DNA from: Fuerstiella sp.
GTDB lineage: Bacteria > Planctomycetota > Planctomycetia > Planctomycetales > Planctomycetaceae
Reading direction: 5' to 3'
NCBI GenBank assembly: GCA_014238335.1
Contig: JABABI010000033.1
Coordinates: 1-64,000 of the forward strand
DNA length: 64,000 nucleotides
The notes beneath the pieces are model-generated. The model was given only the letters and a program-made list of their open reading frames with translations, ran no database searches and was not told the DNA's origin. Of the stretch, positions 16,667 to 26,199 are shown one piece after another (the stretch's first letter is position 1; the number at the start of each line of letters is the position of its first letter). The translations under genes were made by a program, and so were the position numbers.

Positions 16667-18094
16667 ATGGTTTGCCTCAGATTTCCTGTTCCTGGTGTTA
16701 TCGCGATACTCGGCTGTTGCGGAACATTGCTGGCAACTGACGACGTCACGTACTTCCGGCAGGACAACGGAGTTGCTGCGGACTCGTCCGCGCTGGCGGC
16801 AAATTTTGGATCGAAATCAAATCTTGTGTGGCGAGTGCCGTTGAAATCCGGTATTTCATCGCCGTGTGTGCATGGCGATCGGATCTTCATCACGACGTTT
16901 GATAAGGAGTCCAGCGAACTGGCCACAGTTGCGCTCAGTCGCACTACGGGGGCCACCTTGTGGACGAAGGTGGTGCCAACCGAACGCATTGAAGACGTAC
17001 ACCAGGTTGGAAGTCCCGCATCGTGCACTTCCGCGTGCGATGGAAAACGCGTCTATTCTTTGTTCGGCAGCCACGGACTGGTCTGCTACAACATGGACGG
17101 AGAGTTCTTGTGGGAACGAAAACTCGGTCCGTTCCAGGACGAATTCGGCGCCAGCAGTTCTCCGATACTGGTCGACGATCTTGTGATCCTGAACCAGGAT
17201 CACGATGTTGATTGTGTCCTGATGGCGTTCGACAAGCTGACGGGGAAAACTCGCTGGGAAATTCCGCGTGATGGGTTCACTCGAAGTTACTCCTCTCCAA
17301 TTCTCGTGGAGACGGCGGATGATCGTTCGCTGGTCGTTGCCGGGTCGCTGAAGCTCGTGGCCTATGAGATCGAGTCTGGCACACCGAAATGGTGGGTTAA
17401 TGGTCTGTCGCGTATCGTGGATCCAACGCCGGTCTATGCGGAGGGTCTCATCTACATTGCCACATGGACCCCGGGAGGCGACCCATCAAGCCGAATTTCC
17501 ATGGAGCCATACGAGGAGGCGCTGACGACCTATGACAACAACAAGGACGGTCTGATTGCAAAATCCGAGTTATCAGAGGGGCCCGTGCTGCAGCGGTTTT
17601 TCCGCATTGATCTCGATCAGGATGAAAAGCTCAACCGGTTGGAATGGGACAAACACGGGCGTGTGTTTGAGCTGGCCCAAAATGCAGCAACCGCGGTGCG
17701 GCCAGGGGGGAAAGGTGACGTCACCCAGTCCAACGTCGTATGGACATATCGGCGAGGGCTGCCCACAGTTCCCAGTTCTGTTGTTTATCGCGGCGTGATG
17801 TATATGGTCAAGGACAGCGGGATTATCACGACGCTTGACGCGGCTACCGGTGAATTGATCAAGCAGGGCCGTGCCCGCGGACCGGGTAACTATTACTCAT
17901 CGCTGGTTGCCGGTGACGGTAAGGTGTACCTGATCAGTGAACGCGGTGTGATTACAGTCCTGATGGCTGATCGTGATTGGTCCGTTTTGTCCTCCCATGA
18001 TTTTGGTGAACGAATTCTGGCAACGCCGGCGATCAAAGACGGTCGCATCTACCTGCGCACTGATGCGGCGATGTACTGTTTTGCAAATCCGTGA
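16667..18094 (+). CDS. PQQ-like beta-propeller protein with EF-hands
   Basis: A 475-residue exported protein. The hydrophobic start (VCLRFPVPGVIAILGCCGTLLA) is a signal peptide. The body is a PQQ-dehydrogenase-like (outer-membrane BamB-type) propeller with repeated 'LVWRVPLKSGISSPCVHGDR' and 'ATTGATLWTKV'-like strands. Two EF-hand loops lie inside, near residues 290-325: DNNKDGLIAKSE and DLDQDEKLNRLE, both with acidic residues placed to bind calcium. No catalytic quinoprotein residues are obvious, so a binding or scaffold role is more likely. The ATG at 16667 is preferred to an upstream GTG at 16619 because it starts at the signal peptide. Confidence 0.82.
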   Translation: MVCLRFPVPGVIAILGCCGTLLATDDVTYFRQDNGVAADSSALAANFGSKSNLVWRVPLKSGISSPCVHGDRIFITTFDKESSELATVALSRTTGATLWTKVVPTERIEDVHQVGSPASCTSACDGKRVYSLFGSHGLVCYNMDGEFLWERKLGPFQDEFGASSSPILVDDLVILNQDHDVDCVLMAFDKLTGKTRWEIPRDGFTRSYSSPILVETADDRSLVVAGSLKLVAYEIESGTPKWWVNGLSRIVDPTPVYAEGLIYIATWTPGGDPSSRISMEPYEEALTTYDNNKDGLIAKSELSEGPVLQRFFRIDLDQDEKLNRLEWDKHGRVFELAQNAATAVRPGGKGDVTQSNVVWTYRRGLPTVPSSVVYRGVMYMVKDSGIITTLDAATGELIKQGRARGPGNYYSSLVAGDGKVYLISERGVITVLMADRDWSVLSSHDFGERILATPAIKDGRIYLRTDAAMYCFANP

Positions 18095-18152
18095 ATGGTG
18101 ATTACATCGAACGCTGGTTACGAGATTTCTGTTTGAGTTCGATCGGGATAAC

Positions 18153-19415
18153 ATGACCACAACTCGCCGTCAGGCACTGCAAACCATTGGCATTGGCAGT
18201 CTGGCAATGCTGTCCGGTGCGGCGGCATTGCGGGCGGCCGGGCACAGGAAGAAGTTGCCAGTCGCGGCCGTTGTCAGCACGTACTTTACGAATTCACATG
18301 CTGATGTACTCATCGGGAAAATCCTGGAAGGGTGGCGGCAGACGGGTGGCGCCGGCCCGGATCTGGAACTGGTGTCGCTCTATACCGACCAGGTTCACGC
18401 GAAGGACCTCAGCCGTGACCTTGCAAAGAAACACGGTTTTCGAATCGCAAAGACCATTGATGAGGCAGTGACGCTGGGGCGGGACAGTCTTCCGGTCGCG
18501 GGTGTGCTGAGCATCGGTGAACACGGTGATTATCGGGACAACGACACGAATCAGAAAATGTATCCCCGGCAGCAGTTCTTTGACCAGATCGTCGCGGCGA
18601 TGGAACGCTGTGGTGAGTTCGTGCCGATTTTTAATGACAAACATTTGTCCTGGAACTGGCCCGCTGCAAAGCACATGTACGACGCAGCTGCAAGTCACGA
18701 AATACCGTTCATGGCCGGTTCGTCACTGCCCGTGGCGTGGCGATATCCGTCACAGGAACTTCCGGTCGGCAGCAAAATCGAAGAAGCAGTCGCGGTTGGT
18801 TATGGTGGAGCCGAGGCGTACGGTTTTCACGCGATAGAAGCGTTGCAGTCTATCGCCGAACGTCGCCAGGGAGGCGAAACTGGTGTTGCTGCAGTCACGG
18901 CTCTAACCGGTGAACAGATCTGGCAGGCCGAAAAAGACGGAACGTGGAATCGACAGTTGCTGACATCAGCCCTCGCGACCTTTAATGGTTCAGTCGACAA
19001 CCTTGAGCAGAAACTCAATCCCACTACGGGGACGTTTTATCTAATTGAATATATGGACGGCTTTCGTGCGACCGTGGCTATGCTGAACGGTGTGGCCGGA
19101 CAGTTTTCGGTCGCCTGTCGGTTACACGGACAGCCGGAACCGTTCGCGTGCTGGTTCCGGCTGGAAGAGCAAAAACCATTCGGACACTTCGAGCATCTGC
19201 TGCGAGCGATCGAACACATGATTCACACGAAAGAACCAGCTTACCCGGTAGAACGAACGCTGCTGACCACGGGGATTCTGGATAAAGCCATGCACAGCCT
19301 GCACCAACAGGGCAGACGCCTGCTGTCGCCCGAACTCATCATCAGCTACAAAGCAACCGATTGGGGTTTTGCGAATCGCAGCAAGGAAAATTTTCCAGTG
19401 CGGAGTACAAAATGA
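18153..19415 (+). CDS. Tat-exported protein of unknown function
   Basis: A 420-residue protein beginning with a twin-arginine signal (TTTRRQALQTIGIGSLAML). After export it would be a mixed alpha/beta protein; the start of the mature part (KLPVAAVVSTYFTNSHADVL) looks Rossmann-like, and HAIEALQSIAERRQGGETGV resembles the C-terminal part of Gfo/Idh-type oxidoreductases, but I see no clear nucleotide-binding glycine motif. I do not recognise the family. It sits 58 bases after the propeller gene and about 80 bases before a sodium:solute symporter, so it may handle a substrate taken up by that transporter. Confidence 0.7.
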   Translation: MTTTRRQALQTIGIGSLAMLSGAAALRAAGHRKKLPVAAVVSTYFTNSHADVLIGKILEGWRQTGGAGPDLELVSLYTDQVHAKDLSRDLAKKHGFRIAKTIDEAVTLGRDSLPVAGVLSIGEHGDYRDNDTNQKMYPRQQFFDQIVAAMERCGEFVPIFNDKHLSWNWPAAKHMYDAAASHEIPFMAGSSLPVAWRYPSQELPVGSKIEEAVAVGYGGAEAYGFHAIEALQSIAERRQGGETGVAAVTALTGEQIWQAEKDGTWNRQLLTSALATFNGSVDNLEQKLNPTTGTFYLIEYMDGFRATVAMLNGVAGQFSVACRLHGQPEPFACWFRLEEQKPFGHFEHLLRAIEHMIHTKEPAYPVERTLLTTGILDKAMHSLHQQGRRLLSPELIISYKATDWGFANRSKENFPVRSTK

Positions 19416-19493
19416 GTTCGATTGAATATCAAATCTTCAGAAACGCCGCCTGCTGAAAGGTCGGCAGCGGCAGCATTGCTGAGGAATTCCGGT

Positions 19494-21032
19494 ATGACTT
19501 CATTCAGCCTGATCGACTGGGCTATTTGCCTTAGCTACCTGGTGGTCGTATTTGCACTCGGCCTGTGGTTCGCGCGCGGACAGCATTCGAATGATGACTA
19601 TTTTCTGGGCGGCCGCCGGATGCACTGGTTGCCGGTCGGCTTGTCGCTGTTCGCCGGCACATTCAGCTCACTGTCGTTTGTCGGTCTGCCGAGTACGGCC
19701 GCTTACGGTGACTATCACCTGTACCTGGCGATTCTGTTCATCCCGTTTGTGGTGTCGCCGATTGTCTGGAAGTTCTTTCTGCCGATCTACTTTCGGCTGG
19801 GGGTGACCAGTTCGTACGAGTACGTCGAAAGGCGATTTGACCGGCGTCTGCGGCTGGTTTGCAGCGTGTTGTTCATGCTCTACACGGTCGGGTGGATGGG
19901 CAACATGCTGCGAGCTGTGGGAGTGATACTGGAAGCCGTGTTTGACCTGTCACAGTCGCAGACCGCCGGCTTGCTGATAGGAGTCGGACTGTTTGCCACA
20001 ATTTATACGACACTCGGCGGCGTTAAAGCGGTCGTGTGGACGGATGCCATCCAGGCGGTAGCACTGGGTGGCGGCATGCTGACCGTTTTACTCCTTGCAG
20101 TTGGCAAAGTTGATGGAGGATGGTCGACGATCTGGCAGGTCGGCAACGAACACGGTCGATTCGCGATGTTCGACACGTCGCTGAATTTTGAACAGGGCAA
20201 TCTGTGGGCGGCGACGGCCTTCGGTGTGTTTGTGTACCTTGCCGGTCATGCCGTCCATTTTGGTTCGGTGCAGCGATATGTCTCCATGCCCAGTCAAACG
20301 GCGGCTGGTTGGGCACTTGTCGTCAACGGATTGATGGTGGGAATTGTGTGCGGAGTGTTCTTTCTGGCTGGCAGTACTCTGTTTGCTTTTTATCAGCAGC
20401 AGGAGACTCGAGCCGGCAATCCGGTTGAGACGCCGTCTGGCGAATCCGTCGCAGCGACGATTGTTACTGATACGCTGTACGACGAGTTACAGCGCGAAAA
20501 GCACCAGGATCATCTGTTGCCGCGATTTGTGATGACAGAACTTGCCGTGCCCGGCCTGCTTGGTTTACTGCTGGCTGGTCTGTTTGCAGCAGCCATGAGC
20601 AGCATCGACAGCGGGATCAATTCCATGACGGCCTCGGTCGTATGTGACTGGCAGTCTGAGCGACAATTAGAGCTGCGCCATAGTCGCATGCTGTGCTGTG
20701 TATTCGGCCTGTTGTCCATCGCAGTGGCGATCGTGTTTTATTTCAAGGGCGGCAACGTGTTTCCGATGATCATGAAAATCTCTGGCATGTTCTTCGGTCT
20801 GCAGCTGGGAATCTTTCTGCTGGGGATGTCCGTGAAACGAGCCACAACTCGCAGCGCGATGATCGGGCTTGCGGCCGGCATCATCGGTCTGATCATGACC
20901 TTCGTGTTTGAGATTTCGCACTGGTGGTATGGTGCCATCACCTGTGTGCCAACATATCTTGTCGGTGTTGTTGCCAGCTGTCTGATTTCACGGGATGGTA
21001 AAACGAACGCACAAGCTGAAACCACATCGTAG
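19494..21032 (+). CDS. Sodium:solute symporter (SSS family)
   Basis: A 512-residue inner-membrane transporter with about 13 hydrophobic helices. Family features include YFLGGRRMHWLPVGLSLFAG in the N-terminal part, TLGGVKAVVWTDAIQA and the late GLLLAGLFAAAMSSIDSGIN, which contributes sodium-binding serines. SSS proteins move sugars, amino acids, sialic acid, carboxylates or urea with sodium; the substrate cannot be told. The ATG at 19494 begins at the first helix and has GAGGAA upstream; an in-frame TTG at 19422 would add an unlikely Ala-rich leader. It converges on the enolase-superfamily gene. Confidence 0.9.
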   Translation: MTSFSLIDWAICLSYLVVVFALGLWFARGQHSNDDYFLGGRRMHWLPVGLSLFAGTFSSLSFVGLPSTAAYGDYHLYLAILFIPFVVSPIVWKFFLPIYFRLGVTSSYEYVERRFDRRLRLVCSVLFMLYTVGWMGNMLRAVGVILEAVFDLSQSQTAGLLIGVGLFATIYTTLGGVKAVVWTDAIQAVALGGGMLTVLLLAVGKVDGGWSTIWQVGNEHGRFAMFDTSLNFEQGNLWAATAFGVFVYLAGHAVHFGSVQRYVSMPSQTAAGWALVVNGLMVGIVCGVFFLAGSTLFAFYQQQETRAGNPVETPSGESVAATIVTDTLYDELQREKHQDHLLPRFVMTELAVPGLLGLLLAGLFAAAMSSIDSGINSMTASVVCDWQSERQLELRHSRMLCCVFGLLSIAVAIVFYFKGGNVFPMIMKISGMFFGLQLGIFLLGMSVKRATTRSAMIGLAAGIIGLIMTFVFEISHWWYGAITCVPTYLVGVVASCLISRDGKTNAQAETTS

Positions 21033-21067
21033 TTCAATCCAGTTATGAGCTGCGGTGCATTCTGTTT

Positions 21068-21092
21068 CATGACAGGACGCAGCACTGTCATG
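21068..21092. terminator. Hairpin between convergent genes
   Basis: catgacag (21068-21075) and ctgtcatg (21085-21092) form a perfect 8-base stem with a 9-base loop, extendable by one pair. It lies in the 79 bases between the symporter and the convergent enolase-superfamily gene. No T-run follows on either strand, so the bidirectional terminator call rests on position. Confidence 0.45.
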
Positions 21093-21111
21093 ATCAGCGT
21101 TAAGTCTGATT

Positions 21112-22278
21112 TCACCCTTCAAACGTGATGCTGCTTACGCTCCCCGTGCCCTGTGCCACGCTGCTGTAGTTGCGATATTGTTCGAGTTGCCCCTCATCCA
21201 GTTCCACGCCGAGTCCCGGGCCGTCCGGAACGCGTGCGGCGGCTGGGCCCAGTGTCAGGGGCGTTCTCAGCATATCGGCTTCGTGATACAGCGGGCCGAT
21301 GAAATCACCGGGATACCGTTCGCTGGCAATCGTTGGCAGGGCCGCTCCCAGATGCAGCATGGCGGCCGTGCCGACTCCCAGTTCCAGATTGCTGCCCATC
21401 GCACATGGTATGCCCGCCGCCTTCGCGACGTGCACAACTTCCACCGTGGCCTGGATGCCTCCGTTCTTCCCCGGGTAAACACTGATGATGTCAACTGCAC
21501 GTTCCGCAGTCAGATGCCATGCGTCGCCACAGGTGAACGCACTTTCATCCGCCATGATGGGAATGTCCGAGTGCCGCCTGAGAGCGGCCAGTTCCGAGCG
21601 ATCAGCCGTCGGAATCGGTTGCTCTACAAACAGAATATTGAATTCTCGCAGCCGACGCAGCATCTGCCTGGCCTGTGGCACTGTCCAGCCGCAGTTTGCG
21701 TCAACACTGACAGGAATGTCCGGGCCCGCCAGTTCTCGAATTGCTCGCACTCGTTCAAAATCCTGATCGGGGTCCAGTCCGACTTTGATTTTCAGGCACT
21801 TGACGCCTTTGTCCAGAAACTTTCGCGCGAGTTCGACAGCCTGCGGAATGTCGATAGATCCGACCACCATTCTGATTGGCATTTCCTCACGAACCTTACC
21901 ACCCAGCAACTGATATACGGGGACGCCGGCCGCCTTGCCCGCCAGATCCCAGAGAGCCATTTCAACGGCGGCTTTCGTAAACGGGTTCAGTCGAACCAAC
22001 CCTTCGATCAGGCGACGCAGATAATTCACCCGAGTCGGGTCTTCACCTGTGAGCACAGGACCAATCAGGCCATGGACGATAGCCACGCAACTCTGGCTTG
22101 TTTCACCGCTCCAGCGAGGCGCGACCGTGGCTTCGCCAACTCCGATCAATCCTTCGTCGGTGTGAATTTTCACGATAACATAGGGAGACGTTGCATGTTC
22201 GCCATGAGACGTTTTCGTGGTCATTCCCGGTTTGAGCGGAACATTAACCGGAATGGCTTCGATTCGAGTGATCTTCAT
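21112..22278 (-). CDS. Mandelate racemase/muconate lactonizing enzyme family protein
   Basis: A 388-residue enolase-superfamily enzyme. The catalytic set is complete: KxK in CLKIKVGLD (K163, K165), metal ligands D193 (VDANCGW), E219 (VEQP) and D244 (MADES), and a second base K271 (YPGKNGG). KxK plus the late lysine place it in the muconate-cycloisomerase group, which includes cycloisomerases, dipeptide epimerases and o-succinylbenzoate synthases; the substrate cannot be read from sequence. It is the last gene of a minus-strand run: DMFase-like pair, MFS transporter, amidohydrolase, then this gene after a 75-base gap. It is the clearest enzyme pointing to a catabolic role. Confidence 0.9.
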   Translation of the reverse strand: MKITRIEAIPVNVPLKPGMTTKTSHGEHATSPYVIVKIHTDEGLIGVGEATVAPRWSGETSQSCVAIVHGLIGPVLTGEDPTRVNYLRRLIEGLVRLNPFTKAAVEMALWDLAGKAAGVPVYQLLGGKVREEMPIRMVVGSIDIPQAVELARKFLDKGVKCLKIKVGLDPDQDFERVRAIRELAGPDIPVSVDANCGWTVPQARQMLRRLREFNILFVEQPIPTADRSELAALRRHSDIPIMADESAFTCGDAWHLTAERAVDIISVYPGKNGGIQATVEVVHVAKAAGIPCAMGSNLELGVGTAAMLHLGAALPTIASERYPGDFIGPLYHEADMLRTPLTLGPAAARVPDGPGLGVELDEGQLEQYRNYSSVAQGTGSVSSITFEG

Positions 22279-22353
22279 TGGCGAGGCCTGTTCGCAGGAT
22301 GACCGAAGGATGAAGGCCGCGAGCTTGAGACGAAGGTTTGATCCGATCGTGCA

Positions 22354-23262
22354 TCAAGCGTACTCCGGCAGGAATGCTTTCCAGTTTTCATAAATGATGT
22401 TGTGAATCATCGCGTCCGGAACTTGGGGGAAGTTCGTCCCGGCAACAACGTCGTTTACTTTTTTCTGTCCGGCAATGACCTGAGCCGCAGTGGCCGACGG
22501 GAAGTCTGAACCGAAGATCAGCTTGTGATCCACTCCGTATTCGATGGCCGTCATGAACGCCTGATAATGACGCAGCGGCCGGTAGTGCAGAGCGGAAATA
22601 TTCGTATACAGATTGGGGTGCTTGCGGATCAGGACGACGCATTCGTCTTCCCAGGGGTGCCCCATGTGACTGATCACAATTCGCAGGTCCGGGCAGGCGA
22701 TGGCGATGTCTTCCAGCTGGATTGGATTGGAATACTTCAGTGGGCCGGTTCGAACAAACGATGTGCCCTGATGAATGTTAACCGGTATTCCCAGCGTTTC
22801 CGCCTTCCTGAACAAAGGCAGATGCTGCGGGTCCTGCGGATCCCAGTTCTGGTAGATCGGCGAACACTTCAATCCTCGCAAACCGAGATTGTTGACGTAA
22901 TGTTCGAGCTGATCAACGCAGTCCGAATCATTGGGGTCGACCGAACACCAGCCGATGAATTTGTCGGAATGTTTGGCGACGAATCGGGCGATGAGTTCCT
23001 GGTCACAGTTGATTCCGGTGAACGGAGCATTGATGCCGAACACAATCGCCTTATCGACATCGGCCGTGGCTGCGAGCAACTGCTCAGGCTTCGAATCGAA
23101 TGCGTTGGCTTCTTTGATGTCGCTGCCGGCGAAGTAGACATCATCAGAAATTTTCATCTTGGCTCGCTTCGCTTCCCATGCGAATTCCACGAACTCAACC
23201 GAAAGATGTTCCGGGTACCACATCAGGTTAGTGTGTGTGTCAAACAACATAGCCATCTTCAA
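22354..23262 (-). CDS. Amidohydrolase family protein (Amidohydro_2 type) with altered HxH
   Basis: A 302-residue TIM-barrel hydrolase related to 2-pyrone-4,6-dicarboxylate lactonase and ACMSD-like decarboxylases. Later ligands look intact: VNIHQGTSF, VISHMGHPWEDE and LIFGSDFPSA. At the first strand the usual HxH is HTN (FDTHTNLM), so one metal histidine is an asparagine; activity with a single metal, or a shifted role, is possible. The start overlaps the MFS gene by 23 bases; the later ATG at 23250 would reduce this to 11, and either implies coupling. The divergent paralogue at 28055 keeps HSH. Confidence 0.85.
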   Translation of the reverse strand: MKMAMLFDTHTNLMWYPEHLSVEFVEFAWEAKRAKMKISDDVYFAGSDIKEANAFDSKPEQLLAATADVDKAIVFGINAPFTGINCDQELIARFVAKHSDKFIGWCSVDPNDSDCVDQLEHYVNNLGLRGLKCSPIYQNWDPQDPQHLPLFRKAETLGIPVNIHQGTSFVRTGPLKYSNPIQLEDIAIACPDLRIVISHMGHPWEDECVVLIRKHPNLYTNISALHYRPLRHYQAFMTAIEYGVDHKLIFGSDFPSATAAQVIAGQKKVNDVVAGTNFPQVPDAMIHNIIYENWKAFLPEYA

Positions 23263-24631
23263 TCGTCTTTGACGGATTCACCGCAAGCCAGCTTAACGCA
23301 CCCAAAAAGTAAAAGGCAGCATGCAGGTAAATCACCAAGTCCCAGTTTCCGTCGGTTTCGCGAATTTGATCAAACCAGTTGCCCAGAACGATTGGCAGCA
23401 CCACGCCTGCCAGACAGCCCGCCATGTTCATGACTCCCATCGCGACTGCCGTGTGTCGACCGCCGATGTCGATGGTCGCCGTCCATGCAGCGGGTGATCC
23501 AATTCCGGAAAACAGTGCGCCCACCGCGATAACAATCGAAAGTTCCGTTGCGGATGATGTCCACGCAGCCGCCATCGTAAACAAACCACAGACGGTCAAC
23601 GACACAATCGCCGTTCCGCTGCGACTGATCCACTTGCTGCCGGTGACTCGTAACAGCCAGTCGACAATGACTCCGCCTACAATACTGCCGACAACAACTG
23701 CGATCAGCGGCAGACTGTTGAGCAGTCCGGCTTCGGCCTTGTCGATGCCGTAAACGTATTCCAGAAAAGCAAAAAACCACGTCACGAAAAAGACATATCC
23801 GGCAGCTCGAAAGAACGACTGCACACACAGCCCCCACATGCCCGGGCACTGCAGCATGTTCAGCATCAGTGTTTTGCGCGACGTGTTGGGTTCGGTCTTA
23901 TTCTCCCTGCCAGCCGGTTCAGTATCCAGGGAGGCCGTTGCGATGGTATCGGGTTGAGCGATCTCGTGAATCAGATCGCGTTCTGCTTTATTGACACGCT
24001 GGTGATCTTTTGGATACGTGCGGAAGTACCGGTAGAAGCCAACAGCCCACAAAATCCCCACGACAGAATACGCCGCAAAGATGCCTCGCCAGTCGTAGTC
24101 GCGTGTGAGCAGCCAGCCAGTCAGTGCCATCGTCAATGCGCCGCCGATGGACATTGACGCCGCGATCCAGGAGGTGCTGCGGCCGCGCCAGCGCAGCGGA
24201 ATCCAGTCCTTCAGAATCTTTGCGGAGATCGGGGTCAGGCCCGCCTGAAAAAGCCCCAGCGAAAGCCGTGACGCCCACAGCATTTGCCAGGTCAATGCCA
24301 TGGCTGACCAAAAGTTGCTGAGCGACCAGCACACGCTCAGAAACGCAAAGGCAAAGCGTGTTCCGAATCGGTTTCCCAACCAGCCACTGGGCACCTGGCA
24401 CAGCAGATAGCCAACCCCAAAGGCGCTCATCAGTTCGCCCATCTGTACATCGTTGAACCCGAGATCCTGTTGAATTGTGGTGTTGGCCGCCGAAATGCAG
24501 TACCGCGTGAGATACGCGCCGGCGGATGCAAATGCCACAATCCCCAGCACGAACCAGCGGACGCTGGTTGGCGAATCGGAGCGGGATTCGGAAAACGCGG
24601 GAGTCACGTTTTGCTTTCGAGAAATCGACAC
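23240..24631 (-). CDS. MFS transporter, ACS-like
   Basis: A 463-residue inner-membrane protein with about 12 helices and a hydrophilic central loop (about 215-260). LLCQVPSGWLGNRFGTRFAFA and the LSLGLFQAGLTPISAKIL segment fit the anion:cation symporter (ACS) branch of MFS carriers for organic anions such as glucarate, phthalate or hexuronate. It overlaps both the upstream DMFase-like gene (28 bases) and the downstream amidohydrolase (23 bases), so the three are almost certainly one transcript. A GTG at 24607 overlapping the DMFase-like stop by four bases is an alternative start. It is probably the importer for the cluster's substrate. Confidence 0.88.
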   Translation of the reverse strand: MSISRKQNVTPAFSESRSDSPTSVRWFVLGIVAFASAGAYLTRYCISAANTTIQQDLGFNDVQMGELMSAFGVGYLLCQVPSGWLGNRFGTRFAFAFLSVCWSLSNFWSAMALTWQMLWASRLSLGLFQAGLTPISAKILKDWIPLRWRGRSTSWIAASMSIGGALTMALTGWLLTRDYDWRGIFAAYSVVGILWAVGFYRYFRTYPKDHQRVNKAERDLIHEIAQPDTIATASLDTEPAGRENKTEPNTSRKTLMLNMLQCPGMWGLCVQSFFRAAGYVFFVTWFFAFLEYVYGIDKAEAGLLNSLPLIAVVVGSIVGGVIVDWLLRVTGSKWISRSGTAIVSLTVCGLFTMAAAWTSSATELSIVIAVGALFSGIGSPAAWTATIDIGGRHTAVAMGVMNMAGCLAGVVLPIVLGNWFDQIRETDGNWDLVIYLHAAFYFLGALSWLAVNPSKTIEDGYVV

Positions 24632-26157
24632 AGGACATTACGCGTGATAGCCGAAGTTCCGTCGTCAATCGGCAGAGACAGTGTCCAGCATAGCGAACCG
24701 GCAGCAAAGACGCTTCCACCGGAAGGCGTTTCATAAATTGTCAGGTCCGCACCTGCTGCATCGGGATTTGTACCTTTGGCCAGATGCACGACATTCTCGG
24801 GAGAATCGGAACTGATCTTATCCAGTTCGTGTGCCGACGCGCCGCCGGGACAGCGTTCGTGCAGACTCCGCATTCCGAACAGATCTTCGTTGTTCAGCCC
24901 CGTGCCTGCGAACGCCCAGTGACCATCGTTGAGCACGCGATAGGGAGCACCCGTCTGGAATCCGGAATGCGTGTAGGCCACACCCAACAGCTTCGCTTCG
25001 GACTCGCCGCGGAGACTGTACTCTCCTTCGCGGCGACACAGAATCGTCGCATCGTCCTGGAATTCTACCTCCGCATACAAAGCGCAACCGCCGAGATACA
25101 TGAGCCGGCCGCCCTGTTCATAGACCCATTTCTTAACGCGAGAATACATCTGTGGCGACCAGTACTCGGAATGAAGATTCAGAACAAGGACGTCATAGGC
25201 TTCCAGAGGCAGATCATCGAAGTGCAGATCGGTTTCCGAGTACAGGTCGTAGTCGAATGCCTCTCGCTCCATCCAGCCGAGCAGGCGCCATTCGCCTGGT
25301 GCAAACACGGATTCAATGCGACCGGCAATGGTGTCTGAAACCTGAGCGTCTTCCGGAACGCAACTGGCAGGCTCAGGCCGCTGAAAGGACAACGGCGCAG
25401 CGGTCTGTTCGAACGGCCATGTGTCCGGTTGGGTGTAGCGTTTCAGATCCTGCCGCGAATTGACGATGGGGCGATCCGGCAGGCCGTCCTGGTTAAAGTA
25501 GTTGCTGCGTCCGCCAAATCGGTTGTACGCGTTTTGTGTAATTGTGGATGCCAGCACGGCGATTTTCGCCTCTGGCTCGCGCGGCGAAACGATCCACGGA
25601 AATGAACAGAACTCACCGTCGCGAGTCTTCGCGTGCAGGTAGTACAGCCCTGAACGTTCCGGTGCCGGGATACTGTGCTTTTGATACTGCAGATTGTAGC
25701 CCGTGCGATTCCAATCCACTCCGGTCTGAGTGAAGTCACGGTCCGGCAGCATCTGAGCCATGGCTCCGGGGCCATGTTCATCGCACCACCCAAAACTGCG
25801 AATAAACTCTTTCTCCCAGCCGTAGCGCCAGAGGTCCAGCCGAAATTCCTTTGTGCTGTGCACGCAGTATTCCGACGTCTCGCCGGACCGACTCCATTTG
25901 GGCCACATGAATCCGTACAGACGATCAAAAAGCAAGCGAAAGGAAATCAGTTCGCTACCAGTGACATGCACTTCCACACGTTTCGCTGTGTAACCCGGCT
26001 TCGAAAGGCTGATCTGCCAGTCGCCGGGTTCGATGTCGGCATACACTGCTCCCGACGCGCGGGAAGTTGCCGTCAACGATGCGCCGTCACGTTCGAATTC
26101 GAAGTCCACGCCTGCAACCGCAACATAGTCTTCGTCGCTGACATAACCAACCTGCAC
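24604..26157 (-). CDS. N,N-dimethylformamidase large-subunit-like protein (copy 1)
   Basis: A 517-residue protein. Its N-terminal 100 residues form a beta-rich accessory domain (QVGYVSDEDYVAV, GAVYADIEPGDWQISLSKPG). The rest matches the large (beta) subunit of N,N-dimethylformamidase, an iron enzyme that hydrolyses amide C-N bonds: GLYYLHAKTRDGEFCSFPWI, AYNRFGGRSNYFN, DYDLYSETDLHFD, LNLHSEYWSPQMY, GGRLMYLGG and GGASAHELDK. Tyrosine and glutamate ligands are plausible in the EYWS region but not proven. No small subunit lies nearby. The start is GTG, with a strong AAAAGGAG seven bases before it. The gene is 42 bases downstream of copy 2. Confidence 0.82.
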   Translation of the reverse strand: MQVGYVSDEDYVAVAGVDFEFERDGASLTATSRASGAVYADIEPGDWQISLSKPGYTAKRVEVHVTGSELISFRLLFDRLYGFMWPKWSRSGETSEYCVHSTKEFRLDLWRYGWEKEFIRSFGWCDEHGPGAMAQMLPDRDFTQTGVDWNRTGYNLQYQKHSIPAPERSGLYYLHAKTRDGEFCSFPWIVSPREPEAKIAVLASTITQNAYNRFGGRSNYFNQDGLPDRPIVNSRQDLKRYTQPDTWPFEQTAAPLSFQRPEPASCVPEDAQVSDTIAGRIESVFAPGEWRLLGWMEREAFDYDLYSETDLHFDDLPLEAYDVLVLNLHSEYWSPQMYSRVKKWVYEQGGRLMYLGGCALYAEVEFQDDATILCRREGEYSLRGESEAKLLGVAYTHSGFQTGAPYRVLNDGHWAFAGTGLNNEDLFGMRSLHERCPGGASAHELDKISSDSPENVVHLAKGTNPDAAGADLTIYETPSGGSVFAAGSLCWTLSLPIDDGTSAITRNVLCRFLESKT

Positions 26158-26199
26158 AGTCGCTCCTTTTGAATATCATGTTCAACCCCTTTCCTATGT

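Noticed and set aside
21178..22302. Long plus-strand reading frame of 374 codons
   Set aside because: Exactly antisense to the enolase-superfamily gene, with no recognisable domain; a codon-bias shadow.
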